Shown: in pieces, positions 49,801-59,518 of the stretch
How the letters are laid out: each line of letters starts with the position of its first letter
How positions within the stretch are numbered: the stretch's first letter is position 1
Source of the DNA: Marmoricola sp. URHB0036
GTDB taxonomy: Bacteria; Actinomycetota; Actinomycetes; Propionibacteriales; Nocardioidaceae
NCBI RefSeq assembly: GCF_000426045.1
Contig: NZ_AUEP01000006.1
Coordinates: 213,873-277,872 of the forward strand
Reading direction: 5' to 3'
Length of the DNA stretch: 64,000 bases
The notes under the pieces: model-generated
The model's input: the letters and a program-made list of their open reading frames with translations, nothing else
The model's database searches: none
What the model was told of the DNA's origin: nothing
Translations under genes and position numbers: made by a program

Positions 49801-52800
49801 GTGTGGGTGCGCGTCCTCGGTCCCAGCCAGGTGGCGCTCGGTGACGATCCGGCGAGCGTCACCGGCCTCGGCGCGCGCAAGCCCCGGTCGGTGGTGGCCG
49901 CGCTCGCCCTCCGCCTGGGCAGTGACGTCTCCCCGGACCTGCTCGTGGACCTCGTCTGGGGCGCGGAGCCACCACGGGGTGCCCACGGGACGCTGCACTC
50001 CTACCTCTCCGGCGTACGACGGGTGCTCGAGCCCGGCCTCGGTCCCCGCCAGAAGCCGACCGTGCTGCTGACCAGCGACCACGGGTACCGGCTGGACCTC
50101 CCCCGGCACCAGATCGACGCCCACCGCTTCGCCGACGAGGTGCGTGCGTCCCGCCGCGTGCTGGCCCCGCTCGCGACGCAGTTCTCGACCGGGCCGGCAA
50201 CGGACTGGCCGGACCGGGCCGCGGTCTCCGACCACGTCGACCGCCTCGAGGGGCTCCTCGGCCTGTGGAGCGGCGAGGCGTACGCCGACCTGCCGGACCA
50301 CCCCGACGTGGTCCTGGAGCGATCCTCGCTCGACCAGCTGCGCCGCGGCGCCGAGGAGGACCGCGTGCTCGGCCTGCTCGCCCTCGGCGACCACGCCGTC
50401 GTCGTCGCGGCCACCGAGCAGGCGACCGCCAGGTACCCGCTCCAGGAACGGGTCTGGGCGCTGCACGCGCTGGCCCTGGCCCGCTCGGGGCGTCAGGCCG
50501 ACGCGTTGGCGGCGCTGCGCCGGATCCGGCGGACCCTGGCCGACGAGCTGGGACTCGACCCGGGCCAGGAGCTGCGCGACCTCGAACAGGCCGTGCTGGC
50601 CCAGGACCCCGTCCTCCAGCAGTGGCTGCGGCCGGAGGCCGTCCCCGCGGCCGCCTCGGCATCTGCGCCAGCCGTGGGCGTCGCTGTCCGGACCGGGTGG
50701 GACACGGTGGGGCGAGACCGCGAGCTGGCCGAGCTGGGCACGGTCCTCGACCGGGCAGCGGCCGGCGAACCCGCCTTCTCCCTGCTCGTCGGCGAGCCCG
50801 GCATCGGCAAGTCCCGGCTCGCCGAGGCCACCCAGGAGACCGCTGCGGCGCGGGGGTTCGTGGTGGCGACCGGCCGGTGCGCCCAGGACGACGGTGCCCC
50901 GCCGCTGTGGCCGTGGAGCCAGGCCCTCGACGACCTCGGCCGGCACGACGGCCGGGTCCTCGACGTCGAGCTCGAACGGCTCCTCTCCGCCGAGGCCGCC
51001 GACCCGGGAGGCGACGAGCGCCAAGGCTTCCGGGCATGGGAGAGCATCGCCCGCGAGGTGCTGACCCGCTCGGAGGGGCAGCCGCTGCTCCTGGTCCTGG
51101 AGGACCTGCACTGGGCCGACACCGGCAGCCTGCGGGTGCTGCGGCGCCTGATCGCCTCCAGCGCCTCGGGGCAGCGGCTCGCGGTGTTGCTCACCAGACG
51201 GCCGTTCCCCGAGCCCACCGGGTCGCTGGCCGACGTCGGCGAGGAGCTGGCGCGCCACCACGTGACCCGGGTCGACCTCACCGGACTCGACGAGGAAGCC
51301 ACGCAGGCCCTGGTGAGCGAGCTGGCCGGCGACACCGACGAGGACGTGGTGACCCACTGGCACGCCCGCTCCGAGGGCAATCCGTTCTTCGTCATCGAGC
51401 TCGCCCGCCTCGGCGGCGGCACCGATGCCGTACCCGCCACCGTGCGCGACGTGGTCACCCGCCGGCTCGAGGGACTGCCCGAGGAGACCCGCGCGGCCCT
51501 GCTGCTGGCGGCCGTGCTGGGACGCGTGTGCTCGCTCGACGTGCTGGCCGCGATCGCGGGTCAGGAGCCGGACCAGGTCGACGAAGCCCTGGCGCCCGCC
51601 CGCGAGGCCGGACTGGTCCGCGAGCCCGGGGCCGGTGTCCTCGCCTTCGCGCACGCCCTCACCCGGGACGCAGTCGCGGCCACCGCCACGGCCACCGGCC
51701 TCGCCCGCCAGCACGCGCGAGTGGCTCATGCCCTCTCCGACGGTGCTGAGCTGGCAGCGTTGGTGCCGCCCGAGGAGCGGGTGGCCGAACTGGCCCGGCA
51801 CTGGCTGGCCGCCGGACCGTCGTACGCCGGACGCGCCTGGCGGGCCGCCGTCGACGCGGCCGCCCAGGCCCGCCGTTCCTTCTCCTGGGTCGAGGCGGCC
51901 AACCTGATGTCGGCCGCGATCGAGGCCCATCGCCGCGACCCGTCGGGTACTCCGGAGGAGCGCATCGACCTGCTGCTGACCCTGGCCCGCGACTTCCGCC
52001 CCAACGCGGAGTGGAACCAGGTGCTGCCCGCTGCCGCGGAAGCAGTCTCCCTGGCCCGGCGCAGCGGCGACCTCGAGCGCCTGACCGCCGCGGCCTCCGC
52101 GGCGAGCGACAACCTGGTCTGGCTCTCCCAGCAGTGGAACGAGGTGCTCGAGGACCTGGTCGACGACCTGCGCTGGGGTCTCGCGCAGGTGCCCCCGGGC
52201 GACTCTCCGCAGCGCTGCCGGCTGATGCTCGCGCTGGCGATGCAGCTCTACTACGACCCGTCCGCCCGCGCCGAGACCATCGCCCTGGCCGACGAGGGGC
52301 ACGCCATGGCCCGACGCATCGACGACGCAGAGCTGCGCTGGTGGGCCTGCCACACCGCGTGGAAGGCGCTGTGGTCACCGACGCACCTCGAGCGTCGTGT
52401 CGAGCTCGGACGCGAGGGCCTGGCGGCCGCCCGGGCGTCGGGGGACGAGGACTCCCTGGCGATCGCCCATCTCCTGGTGGCGGCCACGGCGCTCGAGTCC
52501 GGCGACCGCGCGACCTTCCTGGACCAGCTGGACCAGGGCGAGCGGGCGGCCCGGCGGCGCCGGAACTCCTATGCCCTGATGGCTGTCGCGTGGGTGCACA
52601 TGAGCCTGGCCGCGATGGCCGCCGATGATGCGGCCGCCGCCCGCTACGTGGCCGACGTCGTCGAGTACCGGCCCCGGCTGAACCCGGTGATGGAGACCGT
52701 GCAGGTCGCGGCCGCCCAGCTGATCGCGAACCTCTGGAACGGCCAGATCAGCGCGATGGTCGAGCCACTCGTCGTCGGCGGGTTCCTCGGCGGGGACGAC

Positions 52801-53196
52801 ATGAGCCGCGGCATCGCCACCCTCGGCCTCGCGCGCGGCGACCGGCGCGACCTGCTGCGCGGCCTGCTCGACGACCCGCCGCGGTACGCCGTAGAGACCT
52901 GGGCCTCGACCGACACCTGGTGCGGGCAGGCCGAGGCGGCGGCGGTGGCCGGCGACATCGCGCTCGCCGAGGAGGTGGCCGGCCACCTGCGCCCCCTCTC
53001 CGGTCGACTCTCCATGAGCGGGATCTCCGTGGTCATGGGGCCGGTGGACGGCTACCTCTCACTCGCGCTGGTCGGCTGCGGCCAGGTAGCCGAGGCGAGC
53101 GCCGCGGCCGACCGGGCGCTCGCCCAGGCCGCGGAGTGGCAGCTGCCGGCGTACGCCGCGTGGCTCGAGGCGCGGCGCCAGCAGCTCGGGTTCTGA
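49801..53196 (+). CDS. BTAD-domain STAND-type ATPase transcriptional regulator (AfsR/SARP-like)
   Basis: A 1131-residue regulator starting at GTG 49801. Order: winged-helix DNA-binding domain (~1-95, with LGPSQVALGDDPASVTGLGARKPRSVVAAL), BTAD bacterial transcriptional activation domain (~100-265), then an AAA/STAND ATPase with Walker A VGEPGIGKSRL (~335) and Walker B LLLVLEDLHWAD (~433). The remainder (~560-1131) is a helical array of TPR-like repeats. Such proteins integrate a signal through the repeats and ATP binding. Divergent from the hemerythrin-desulfhydrase operon, it probably controls those genes, but targets are not proven. Confidence 0.92.
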   Translation: MWVRVLGPSQVALGDDPASVTGLGARKPRSVVAALALRLGSDVSPDLLVDLVWGAEPPRGAHGTLHSYLSGVRRVLEPGLGPRQKPTVLLTSDHGYRLDLPRHQIDAHRFADEVRASRRVLAPLATQFSTGPATDWPDRAAVSDHVDRLEGLLGLWSGEAYADLPDHPDVVLERSSLDQLRRGAEEDRVLGLLALGDHAVVVAATEQATARYPLQERVWALHALALARSGRQADALAALRRIRRTLADELGLDPGQELRDLEQAVLAQDPVLQQWLRPEAVPAAASASAPAVGVAVRTGWDTVGRDRELAELGTVLDRAAAGEPAFSLLVGEPGIGKSRLAEATQETAAARGFVVATGRCAQDDGAPPLWPWSQALDDLGRHDGRVLDVELERLLSAEAADPGGDERQGFRAWESIAREVLTRSEGQPLLLVLEDLHWADTGSLRVLRRLIASSASGQRLAVLLTRRPFPEPTGSLADVGEELARHHVTRVDLTGLDEEATQALVSELAGDTDEDVVTHWHARSEGNPFFVIELARLGGGTDAVPATVRDVVTRRLEGLPEETRAALLLAAVLGRVCSLDVLAAIAGQEPDQVDEALAPAREAGLVREPGAGVLAFAHALTRDAVAATATATGLARQHARVAHALSDGAELAALVPPEERVAELARHWLAAGPSYAGRAWRAAVDAAAQARRSFSWVEAANLMSAAIEAHRRDPSGTPEERIDLLLTLARDFRPNAEWNQVLPAAAEAVSLARRSGDLERLTAAASAASDNLVWLSQQWNEVLEDLVDDLRWGLAQVPPGDSPQRCRLMLALAMQLYYDPSARAETIALADEGHAMARRIDDAELRWWACHTAWKALWSPTHLERRVELGREGLAAARASGDEDSLAIAHLLVAATALESGDRATFLDQLDQGERAARRRRNSYALMAVAWVHMSLAAMAADDAAAARYVADVVEYRPRLNPVMETVQVAAAQLIANLWNGQISAMVEPLVVGGFLGGDDMSRGIATLGLARGDRRDLLRGLLDDPPRYAVETWASTDTWCGQAEAAAVAGDIALAEEVAGHLRPLSGRLSMSGISVVMGPVDGYLSLALVGCGQVAEASAAADRALAQAAEWQLPAYAAWLEARRQQLGF

Positions 53197-53216
53197 GAGC
53201 GAATAGTGTCGGTGGG

Positions 53217-53915
53217 ATGAACGTCTTCCTGATCGGCGGGGGCTGGTCCGACGAACGCGCGACGGACATGTTCGGTGGGTTCATAGCCGCGGCGGCAGCT
53301 CGCGTCGAAGGTCGGCTGCCTCGGGTCGCGCTGGTCGTGATGGGCACCGACGAGGAGTCGCTGGAGTACCACGAGAAGTACGTCCACGCCCTCGGCCTGG
53401 TCCAGGGCCACGAGCTGCTGATCGCGCTGGTGGCCGAGGGCGATGCGCTCGACCCGGCCGTGCTCGACGACATCGACGGCTTGTTCGTCGGAGGCGGACC
53501 GACTCCCGAGTACCACGCCTCGCTGTCCCCGTCGTACGACGTGATCAGGGAGCTGGTCGCCGACGGGGTGCCCTACGCCGGCTTCTCCGCGGGTGCAGCC
53601 ATCGCCGCCACCACCGCCATCGTCGGCGGCTGGAGGATCGACGGCACGCCCGTGTGTCCCGAGGACAGCAACGAGGAGCTCGACCCCGTGACCGTCGTGG
53701 ACGGAATCGGCCTGGTCGGCGGAGCCGTCGACGTGCACGCCTCCCAGTGGGGCAACCTCTCCCGCCTCGTGGCGGCGGTCGAGGCCGGGCTGGTCCCGCA
53801 CGGCGTGGCGATCGACGAGTGCACGACGCTCGGTCCCGGCGGCAGCGTCGCCGGTGCCGGACGCGCCTGGCGGGTCAGCCCGGCACCCGACGGCGTCGTG
53901 GTCAGCCGGTCCTAG
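53217..53915 (+). CDS. Peptidase S51 (peptidase E/cyanophycinase)-like protein
   Basis: A 232-residue class I glutamine-amidotransferase-like fold protein starting at ATG 53217 (MNVFLIGGGWSDER). It follows the large regulator by 20 bases. The nucleophile elbow is Y-A-G-F-S-A-G-A near residue 124 (GFSAGAAIAA), with Ser in place of Cys as in peptidase E. The oxyanion and substrate loop is FVGGGPTPEYH. Peptidase E family members cut dipeptides with N-terminal Asp; cyanophycinases are related. Specificity here is unclear because no cyanophycin synthetase is nearby. Confidence 0.85.
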   Translation: MNVFLIGGGWSDERATDMFGGFIAAAAARVEGRLPRVALVVMGTDEESLEYHEKYVHALGLVQGHELLIALVAEGDALDPAVLDDIDGLFVGGGPTPEYHASLSPSYDVIRELVADGVPYAGFSAGAAIAATTAIVGGWRIDGTPVCPEDSNEELDPVTVVDGIGLVGGAVDVHASQWGNLSRLVAAVEAGLVPHGVAIDECTTLGPGGSVAGAGRAWRVSPAPDGVVVSRS

Positions 53916-53921
53916 ATGGGT

Positions 53922-54016
53922 AGGTCCAGGGGGTGTGCAAGCGAGCGCCGCTCAATGCGTGCGTTCGCTCTTCCGGGTGCGTAGTGAGTGGGGCGCAGCG
54001 TGCTCCCCCTGGACCT
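53922..54016. terminator. Long inverted repeat between convergent genes
   Basis: AGGTCCAGGGGG (53922-53933) and CCCCCTGGACCT (54005-54016) are perfect 12-bp arms 71 bases apart. The inside has further short complementary blocks (GCGAGCG / CGTTCGC). It spans almost the whole gap between the S51 and pcnA stop codons. Likely a two-way terminator or a small structured element. Confidence 0.65.
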
Positions 54017-54018
54017 GG

Positions 54019-55464
54019 TCATCTTGCGGCGGACCAGTCGAGCAGCGCCCGGGTGGCGTCCTCCTCGCTCATCGGGCCGTTGTCGAGACGCAGCTCGAGC
54101 AGGAACCGGTAGGCCTCGCCGACCTCACGCCCCGGACCGATCCCGAGGATCTCCATGATCTGGTTGCCGTCGAGGTCGGGGCGGATCGAGGCGAGCTCCT
54201 CGGCCTCCGAGAGCCGGGCGATGCGCTCCTCGAGGTCGTCGTAGGTACGTCGCAGCCGGTCGGCCTTGCGCTGGTTGCGGGTGGTGCAGTCCGCCCTGGT
54301 CAGGATGTGCAGCCGCTCGAGCTGGTCGCCGGCATCGCGCACGTAGCGGCGTACGGCGGAGTCGGTCCACTCCCCGGAGCCGTAGCCGTGGAAACGCAGG
54401 TGCAGCTCGACCAGCATGCTCACCGCGTCGATCTGGTCCTTGGGGAACTTCAGCGCCTGCATCCGCTTGCGCGTCAGCTTGGCCCCGACCACGTCGTGGT
54501 GGTGGAAGGTGACCACGCCGTCGTCGGCGAAGCGGCGGGTGCGCGGCTTGCCGACGTCGTGCATCAGGGCTGCGAACCGCGAGACGAAGTCGGGTCCGCC
54601 GCCGAGGCGGTCCTCGAGGTCGATGGACTGCTCGAGCACCGTCAGGGTGTGCTCGTAGACGTCCTTGTGGCGGAAGTGCTCGTCGCGCTCCAGCGCCAGG
54701 GCTGGCAGCTCGGGAAGCACCTGCTCGGCCAGTCCGGTCTCCACGAGCAGGCGCAGCCCGCGAACAGGGTCGGGCGCGACCAGCAGCTTGACCAGCTCGT
54801 CGCGGACGCGTTCGGCGGACACGATGCTGATCCGCTCGGCCATGCCGGTCATCGCCGCCACCACCTCGGGGGCCACCGTGAAGCCGAGCTGCGCCGCGAA
54901 TCGGGCAGCGCGCATCATCCGCAGCGGGTCGTCGGAGAACGAGTCCTCCGGCCGCCCGGGCGTGCGCAGCACCCGGTGAGCGAGGTCCACCACGCCGGTG
55001 AACGGGTCCTCGAGCCGCTGCTCGGGCAGCACCAGCGCCATCGAGTTCACCGTGAAGTCGCGCCGGGCGAGGTCGCCGACCAGCGAGTCGCCGTACTGGA
55101 CGGCCGGCTTGCGGCTCTCCGGGTCGTAGGCCTCGGAGCGGTACGTCGTGATCTCGACCTGCCACTCGCCCCGGCGGCAGCCGATCGTGCCGAACTCGCG
55201 ACCGATGTCCCAGATGGCCTCGGCCCACCCCTTGAGCAGGCGCTCGGTGACCTCGGGACGGGCCGAGGTGGTGAAGTCGAGGTCGTTGTGCAGCCGCCCC
55301 AGCATCGCGTCGCGCACCGGCCCCCCGACCAGCGCGATCTCCTCGCCGGCAGCGGCGAAGCGCCGGCCCAGCTCCTCGGTGACCGGAGCGATCCGGGCCA
55401 GCTCCGCGACCACGCGCGCCTGGACGTCGGTGATCAGCAGGGGCTCTTCGGACACGGGAGACAA
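54019..55464 (-). CDS. pcnA: CCA tRNA nucleotidyltransferase
   Basis: A 481-residue class II nucleotidyltransferase that adds CCA to tRNA 3' ends. The head domain has EIALVGGPVRDAMLGRLHNDLDFTTSA (metal Asp pair), RRDFTVNSMAL and the EDPF/DPLRMMRAARFAAQL neck. An HD domain follows with FAALMHDVGKPRTR and HHDVVGAKL, so it has added phosphohydrolase potential. Position beside DUF6049-murJ is conserved in actinobacteria. Divergent from DUF6049 across an 87-base gap. Confidence 0.95.
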   Translation of the reverse strand: MSPVSEEPLLITDVQARVVAELARIAPVTEELGRRFAAAGEEIALVGGPVRDAMLGRLHNDLDFTTSARPEVTERLLKGWAEAIWDIGREFGTIGCRRGEWQVEITTYRSEAYDPESRKPAVQYGDSLVGDLARRDFTVNSMALVLPEQRLEDPFTGVVDLAHRVLRTPGRPEDSFSDDPLRMMRAARFAAQLGFTVAPEVVAAMTGMAERISIVSAERVRDELVKLLVAPDPVRGLRLLVETGLAEQVLPELPALALERDEHFRHKDVYEHTLTVLEQSIDLEDRLGGGPDFVSRFAALMHDVGKPRTRRFADDGVVTFHHHDVVGAKLTRKRMQALKFPKDQIDAVSMLVELHLRFHGYGSGEWTDSAVRRYVRDAGDQLERLHILTRADCTTRNQRKADRLRRTYDDLEERIARLSEAEELASIRPDLDGNQIMEILGIGPGREVGEAYRFLLELRLDNGPMSEEDATRALLDWSAAR

Positions 55465-55551
55465 CTCTAGTGGCGGGCGGGGGCTCAGCCCGCCCCGGTG
55501 GCCCGGCCCGGCCTCGCCGGGAGCGGGTCACCTGCTGGATAGCATCGCCGC

Positions 55552-57711
55552 GTGAGAGGCACCGGGCTGGCGACGCGTGCGCTGGCGGTGGTGACCCTGG
55601 CGGTGACTGCTCTCACCGGCCCCGGACTGGCGGTGGCCGGCGCCGCGACCCCGTCGCGTGTGCGCACGGCCGAGGAGGCCACGCCGACCCCGCTCTCGGT
55701 GACCATGACGCTGCTCAGCCCGTCGACGATCCCGGCGCACGGCGTGCTCACGATCAGCGGGCTCGTGAAGAACGACTCCAAGGAGGACTGGACCGACATC
55801 AACGTGTCACCGTTCATCTCCAGCGAGCCGATCACCACCCGCGACGAGCTCGCGGAGGCGGCGGCCTCGGCCCCCGACGTCTTCGTCGGGAACCGGCTCA
55901 CCGCACCCAGCACCCAGGTCCTCGTCGGTGACCTCCGGCCCGGCCAGGCCACCTCGTTCACGGTGCGGGTGCGGGTCGACGAGCTGGAGATCAGCGGCGA
56001 TCCCGGCGTCTACTGGATCGGCGTGCACGCCCTGGGGACCAGCCCCGAGGGCCGCGACCTGGAGGCCGACGGCCGCGCACGCACCTTCATCCCGCTCGTG
56101 CCGAAGTCGCTCGCCCGGCTGCGGACGGTCCCGCTCTCCGTCGTACTCCCGGTGCGCGACCGTGCCCGCCGGACGGCCGACGGAAGTCTCAACGGCCCCA
56201 CCCGCTGGGTGCACCTCACCGAGCCCGAGGGTCGCCTGGCCCGCCTCGCCGACTTCGGCTCCTCGGCCGGGGACGCACCGCTCACCTGGATGGTCGACCC
56301 GGCGGTGCTGGATGCCCTGAAGGACTTCGGGCGGGGCAACCCACCCCTGTCGCTGGGTCCGGACCGTCACGCGGGCCAGGGCGACGACCAGAAGGACGAC
56401 GACCAGCGGCCCGACAGCAGCCCGTCGCCGAGCCCGTCGCCGCCCGCCGAGTCGGGCACTCCGAGCAACGAGGAGCGCGATCGGGCCAACGTCGTGCTGA
56501 ACACGCTGCAGGCCGCGGTCCGATCACACCCCGCGCTCGCCCTCGGGTACGCCGACCCAGACGTCGCCTCGCTCGCCCGACGCGGACCCAAGCTGCTGCG
56601 CCGCTCCGAGGACCTCTCCGCGAAGAGCATGCAGGCCCACAACCTCATCGGCTCGGCGGTGGTGTCCCCACCCGAGGGCTACTTCGACCCCGACCTCCTC
56701 GGGAGCCTCCCCTCGAGCACGCTGATGCTGCTCAGCGACCACGGCGAGCTCGACGAGCCGACGCTGTCCAAGCTGCCCACCGGCCAGGACCTCGTGCTGA
56801 CCGACGAGCGCGCGGTGGCCGGCGGTCCGTTGCCCAACCCGCCCCGGTCTCCCCTGGCACTGCGCCAGCGGCTCCTGGCCGAGGCCGCCCTGGAGGTCAC
56901 CCAGGGCGAGGCGCCGATCCAGCCGATGGTGTTCAGCTTCCCGGCCGGGTGGAACCCCGGCCGCTACTGGCGCGACGCCGACTTCTTCGGTGGGCTCGAC
57001 GTGCCGTGGCTGCGGCTCGCCTCCCTGCCCCGCGGCGCGTCCGCGACCTTCTCCGGAAAGCTGCCCTACGGTCGCACCCAGCTGGCCGACGAGATCGGTC
57101 CCACCAACGTCGCTGCGACACGCGGCCTCGTGCACACCAGCACCGTGCTCGGCCACCTGCTCGCCAACGACAACGACGTCACCGACCAGCTGGACGGCGC
57201 CGCGCTGCAGGCCTCGGCGTACAGCGCCAAGCCGACGCTCGGGCTGGCCGCCGACCAGGTGCGTGCCCTCGACGCCACCACCCGCACCCAGATCGACCAG
57301 GTGCAGGTCACCGGCACCGACTTCGTGACGCTCTCCGGGGGATCCGGTTCGTTGACGGTCACCCTGGTCAACGGGCTCAAGCAGCCCATCACCGTCGGAC
57401 TGCGCGCCCGCAGCGACAGTTCCGAGGTGAAGGTGCAGACCCCGAAACCGGTCAGCATGCAGGCCGGCGAGCGCACCACGCTGCGGCTGCGGGTGAGCAG
57501 CGGGGTCGGGGTGCACGAGGTGACGCTCTCCCCCGTCACCACCCAGGGTGAGAACGCCGGCACCCCGCTGACGTTCGGGCTGCGCACCAGCCAGGTCGGC
57601 CGCCTGATCTGGTACGTCATCATCGCCGGCGGAGTGCTCCTCGCCGTGATGATCGTGCGCCGGATCGTGCTCCGGATCCGGCTCAACCGGTGGCGGGTGG
57701 ACGAGCAATGA
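55552..57711 (+). CDS. DUF6049-family secreted/membrane-anchored protein
   Basis: A 719-residue envelope protein. Signal peptide 1-~28 (LALVVTLAVTALTG-type core) leads to an Ig-like N-terminal part (VTMTLLSPSTIPAHGVLTISGLVKN). A Pro/Ser/Asp linker of about 50 residues sits near 275-305. A polysaccharide-deacetylase-like central region shows conserved blocks such as MVDPAVLDALKDFG and FSFPAGWNPGRYWRD. A C-terminal Ig-like module and one membrane helix (LIWYVIIAGGVLLAVMIV) with a basic tail follow. It always lies next to murJ in actinobacteria, and the ATGA overlap here implies coupled production. Function unknown. Confidence 0.85.
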   Translation: MRGTGLATRALAVVTLAVTALTGPGLAVAGAATPSRVRTAEEATPTPLSVTMTLLSPSTIPAHGVLTISGLVKNDSKEDWTDINVSPFISSEPITTRDELAEAAASAPDVFVGNRLTAPSTQVLVGDLRPGQATSFTVRVRVDELEISGDPGVYWIGVHALGTSPEGRDLEADGRARTFIPLVPKSLARLRTVPLSVVLPVRDRARRTADGSLNGPTRWVHLTEPEGRLARLADFGSSAGDAPLTWMVDPAVLDALKDFGRGNPPLSLGPDRHAGQGDDQKDDDQRPDSSPSPSPSPPAESGTPSNEERDRANVVLNTLQAAVRSHPALALGYADPDVASLARRGPKLLRRSEDLSAKSMQAHNLIGSAVVSPPEGYFDPDLLGSLPSSTLMLLSDHGELDEPTLSKLPTGQDLVLTDERAVAGGPLPNPPRSPLALRQRLLAEAALEVTQGEAPIQPMVFSFPAGWNPGRYWRDADFFGGLDVPWLRLASLPRGASATFSGKLPYGRTQLADEIGPTNVAATRGLVHTSTVLGHLLANDNDVTDQLDGAALQASAYSAKPTLGLAADQVRALDATTRTQIDQVQVTGTDFVTLSGGSGSLTVTLVNGLKQPITVGLRARSDSSEVKVQTPKPVSMQAGERTTLRLRVSSGVGVHEVTLSPVTTQGENAGTPLTFGLRTSQVGRLIWYVIIAGGVLLAVMIVRRIVLRIRLNRWRVDEQ

Positions 57712-59417
57712 GCGACGACGTCGCGCCCGAGGTGCCGCAGGACAGCTCCGACTCTCGGTTGCCCTCGACCCAGAGCTCGCTGCTCTCCGCCAGCGCGGTG
57801 ATGGCCGCCGGGACGATCGTGTCCCGGCTCAGCGGCTTCGTCCGCAGCACGTTGTTGGTCGCCGCCCTCGGCGCCAGCCTGCACGCCGACGTGTTCAACA
57901 TCGCCAACACGGTGCCGAACATGCTCTACATCCTGCTGGCCGGAGGCGTGGTGAACGCCGTCCTGGTGCCCCAGCTCGTGCGGGCGATGCGCAAGGACCC
58001 CGATGGCGGCGACGCCTACACCAACCGCGTGATCACGCTGGCCGGCCTGTTCCTGGCCATCGTGACGGTGCTGCTGGTGGTGGCCGCGCCCCTGCTGATG
58101 CGGCTGTTCCTCGACCCGAAGTTCTTCACCCCCGAGCTGGCCGCCCAGCGCGACTCGGTCATCGCCTTTGCGCGCTACTGCCTGCCGCAGGTCTTCTTCT
58201 ACGGGATGTTCGTGCTGGTCGGGCAGGTGCTGAACTCCCGCGGCCGGTTCGGCCCGATGATGTGGGCGCCGATCGCGAACAACGTCGTCTCGGTGGTCAT
58301 CCTGACGACCTACCTGATCACCATCGGACCGGCCACCGGCCCCGAGAAGCAGGGTGGCTTCACCGCCGGTGCCGAGGCGCTGCTCGGACTCGGTTCGACG
58401 CTCGGGATCGTGGTGCAGTTCCTGGTGCTGGTCCCCTACCTGAGGTCGGCCGGGTTCCACTATCGGCCACGCTTCGACTTCCGCGGCACCGGCCTCGGGC
58501 ACACGCTGCGGCTCGGCGTGTGGACGGTGCTGTTCGTCGTGGTCAACCAGGTCGCCTACACCGTGGTGGTGCGGATCGCGAGCAGCGGCACCGTCGACCC
58601 GACCGGTGGCGGAGGCGAGGGCACCGGTTACACGGTCTACTCCAACTCGTTCCTGCTGACGATGGTCCCCCACGCGATCATCACCGTCTCGCTGGCCACG
58701 GCGATGCTGCCGCTGCTCTCGTCGTACGCCGCGGCGGGGGATCTCCCCGCGATCGGTCGATCGGTCTCCGCCACCCTGCGCTCGGCCTACTCGCTCGTGG
58801 TGCCGGCGGCGGCACTGCTCGCGATCATGGCGATGGACACCGCCCACGTGATCTGGGGCTACGGCGGTGGCGCCGACGACTACGGCAACTTCGCGCCCTC
58901 GCTCGCCCTCTTCGGCATCGGCCTGGTGCTGTTCACCGCGCACTACCTGGTGCTCCGCGGCTTCTACGCCCTCGAGCAGAACCGCCGGGTGTTCCTGATC
59001 CAGTGCGGCATCGGGGCCACCAACATCGTCGCGGCGATCCTGCTCACCCACGACGCCCCGCCCGCGCAGATCGCGCCCCGGCTGGTGCTGGCCTATGCCT
59101 GCTCCTACCTGGTCGGCGCCGTCACGTCGTACACCCTGCTCGCCCGCGAGGTCGGCGGCCTCGCCGGGCGTCGTCTGGTCCGCTTCCTGGTCCGGATCGT
59201 CATCGCCGTCGGCATCAGCGCCGCGGTCGCCTGGGGACTGCGTGAGCTGCTGACCGACCTCGTCCCCGGCACCAGCACCTGGCACGCCGTGCTCGACCTG
59301 GCCGTCGTCGGTGTGGTCTATCTCGCCTGCTACCTCGTCATCGCCCGCCTGCTGCGGATCTCCGAGGTCAACGACGTGATGGCACTGGTCACACGGCGGC
59401 TGCGTGGCAGGCGCTGA
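57708..59417 (+). CDS. murJ: Lipid II flippase MurJ (MviN)
   Basis: A 569-residue 14-helix MOP-superfamily protein that flips lipid II across the membrane. Start ATG 57708 overlaps the DUF6049 stop by 4 bases. Key blocks are AGTIVSRLSGFVRSTLL (first helix with the conserved Arg), LVPQLVRAM, YTVYSNSFLLTMVPHAIITVSLATAMLP and FYALEQNRRVFLI. The C-terminus ends in a soluble basic tail with no fused kinase; the regulatory pseudokinase is the separate next gene. In mycobacteria the two parts are fused (MviN, Rv3910). Confidence 0.94.
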   Translation: MSDDVAPEVPQDSSDSRLPSTQSSLLSASAVMAAGTIVSRLSGFVRSTLLVAALGASLHADVFNIANTVPNMLYILLAGGVVNAVLVPQLVRAMRKDPDGGDAYTNRVITLAGLFLAIVTVLLVVAAPLLMRLFLDPKFFTPELAAQRDSVIAFARYCLPQVFFYGMFVLVGQVLNSRGRFGPMMWAPIANNVVSVVILTTYLITIGPATGPEKQGGFTAGAEALLGLGSTLGIVVQFLVLVPYLRSAGFHYRPRFDFRGTGLGHTLRLGVWTVLFVVVNQVAYTVVVRIASSGTVDPTGGGGEGTGYTVYSNSFLLTMVPHAIITVSLATAMLPLLSSYAAAGDLPAIGRSVSATLRSAYSLVVPAAALLAIMAMDTAHVIWGYGGGADDYGNFAPSLALFGIGLVLFTAHYLVLRGFYALEQNRRVFLIQCGIGATNIVAAILLTHDAPPAQIAPRLVLAYACSYLVGAVTSYTLLAREVGGLAGRRLVRFLVRIVIAVGISAAVAWGLRELLTDLVPGTSTWHAVLDLAVVGVVYLACYLVIARLLRISEVNDVMALVTRRLRGRR

Positions 59418-59518
59418 GCCCGCCCGGTGCTGCCCGAGGACCCCAGGACCGGCCCTACGATGGGCTGGGAAGCCGGAGAGGCGCCCTCGTGGGGGCTCGA
59501 GGTGAGGGGAGTGACGTG

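Noticed and set aside
49690..52353. Long open frame (887 codons) antisense to the BTAD regulator
   Set aside because: It mirrors the codon structure of the real gene on the other strand, typical of high-GC DNA; no domains or binding site.
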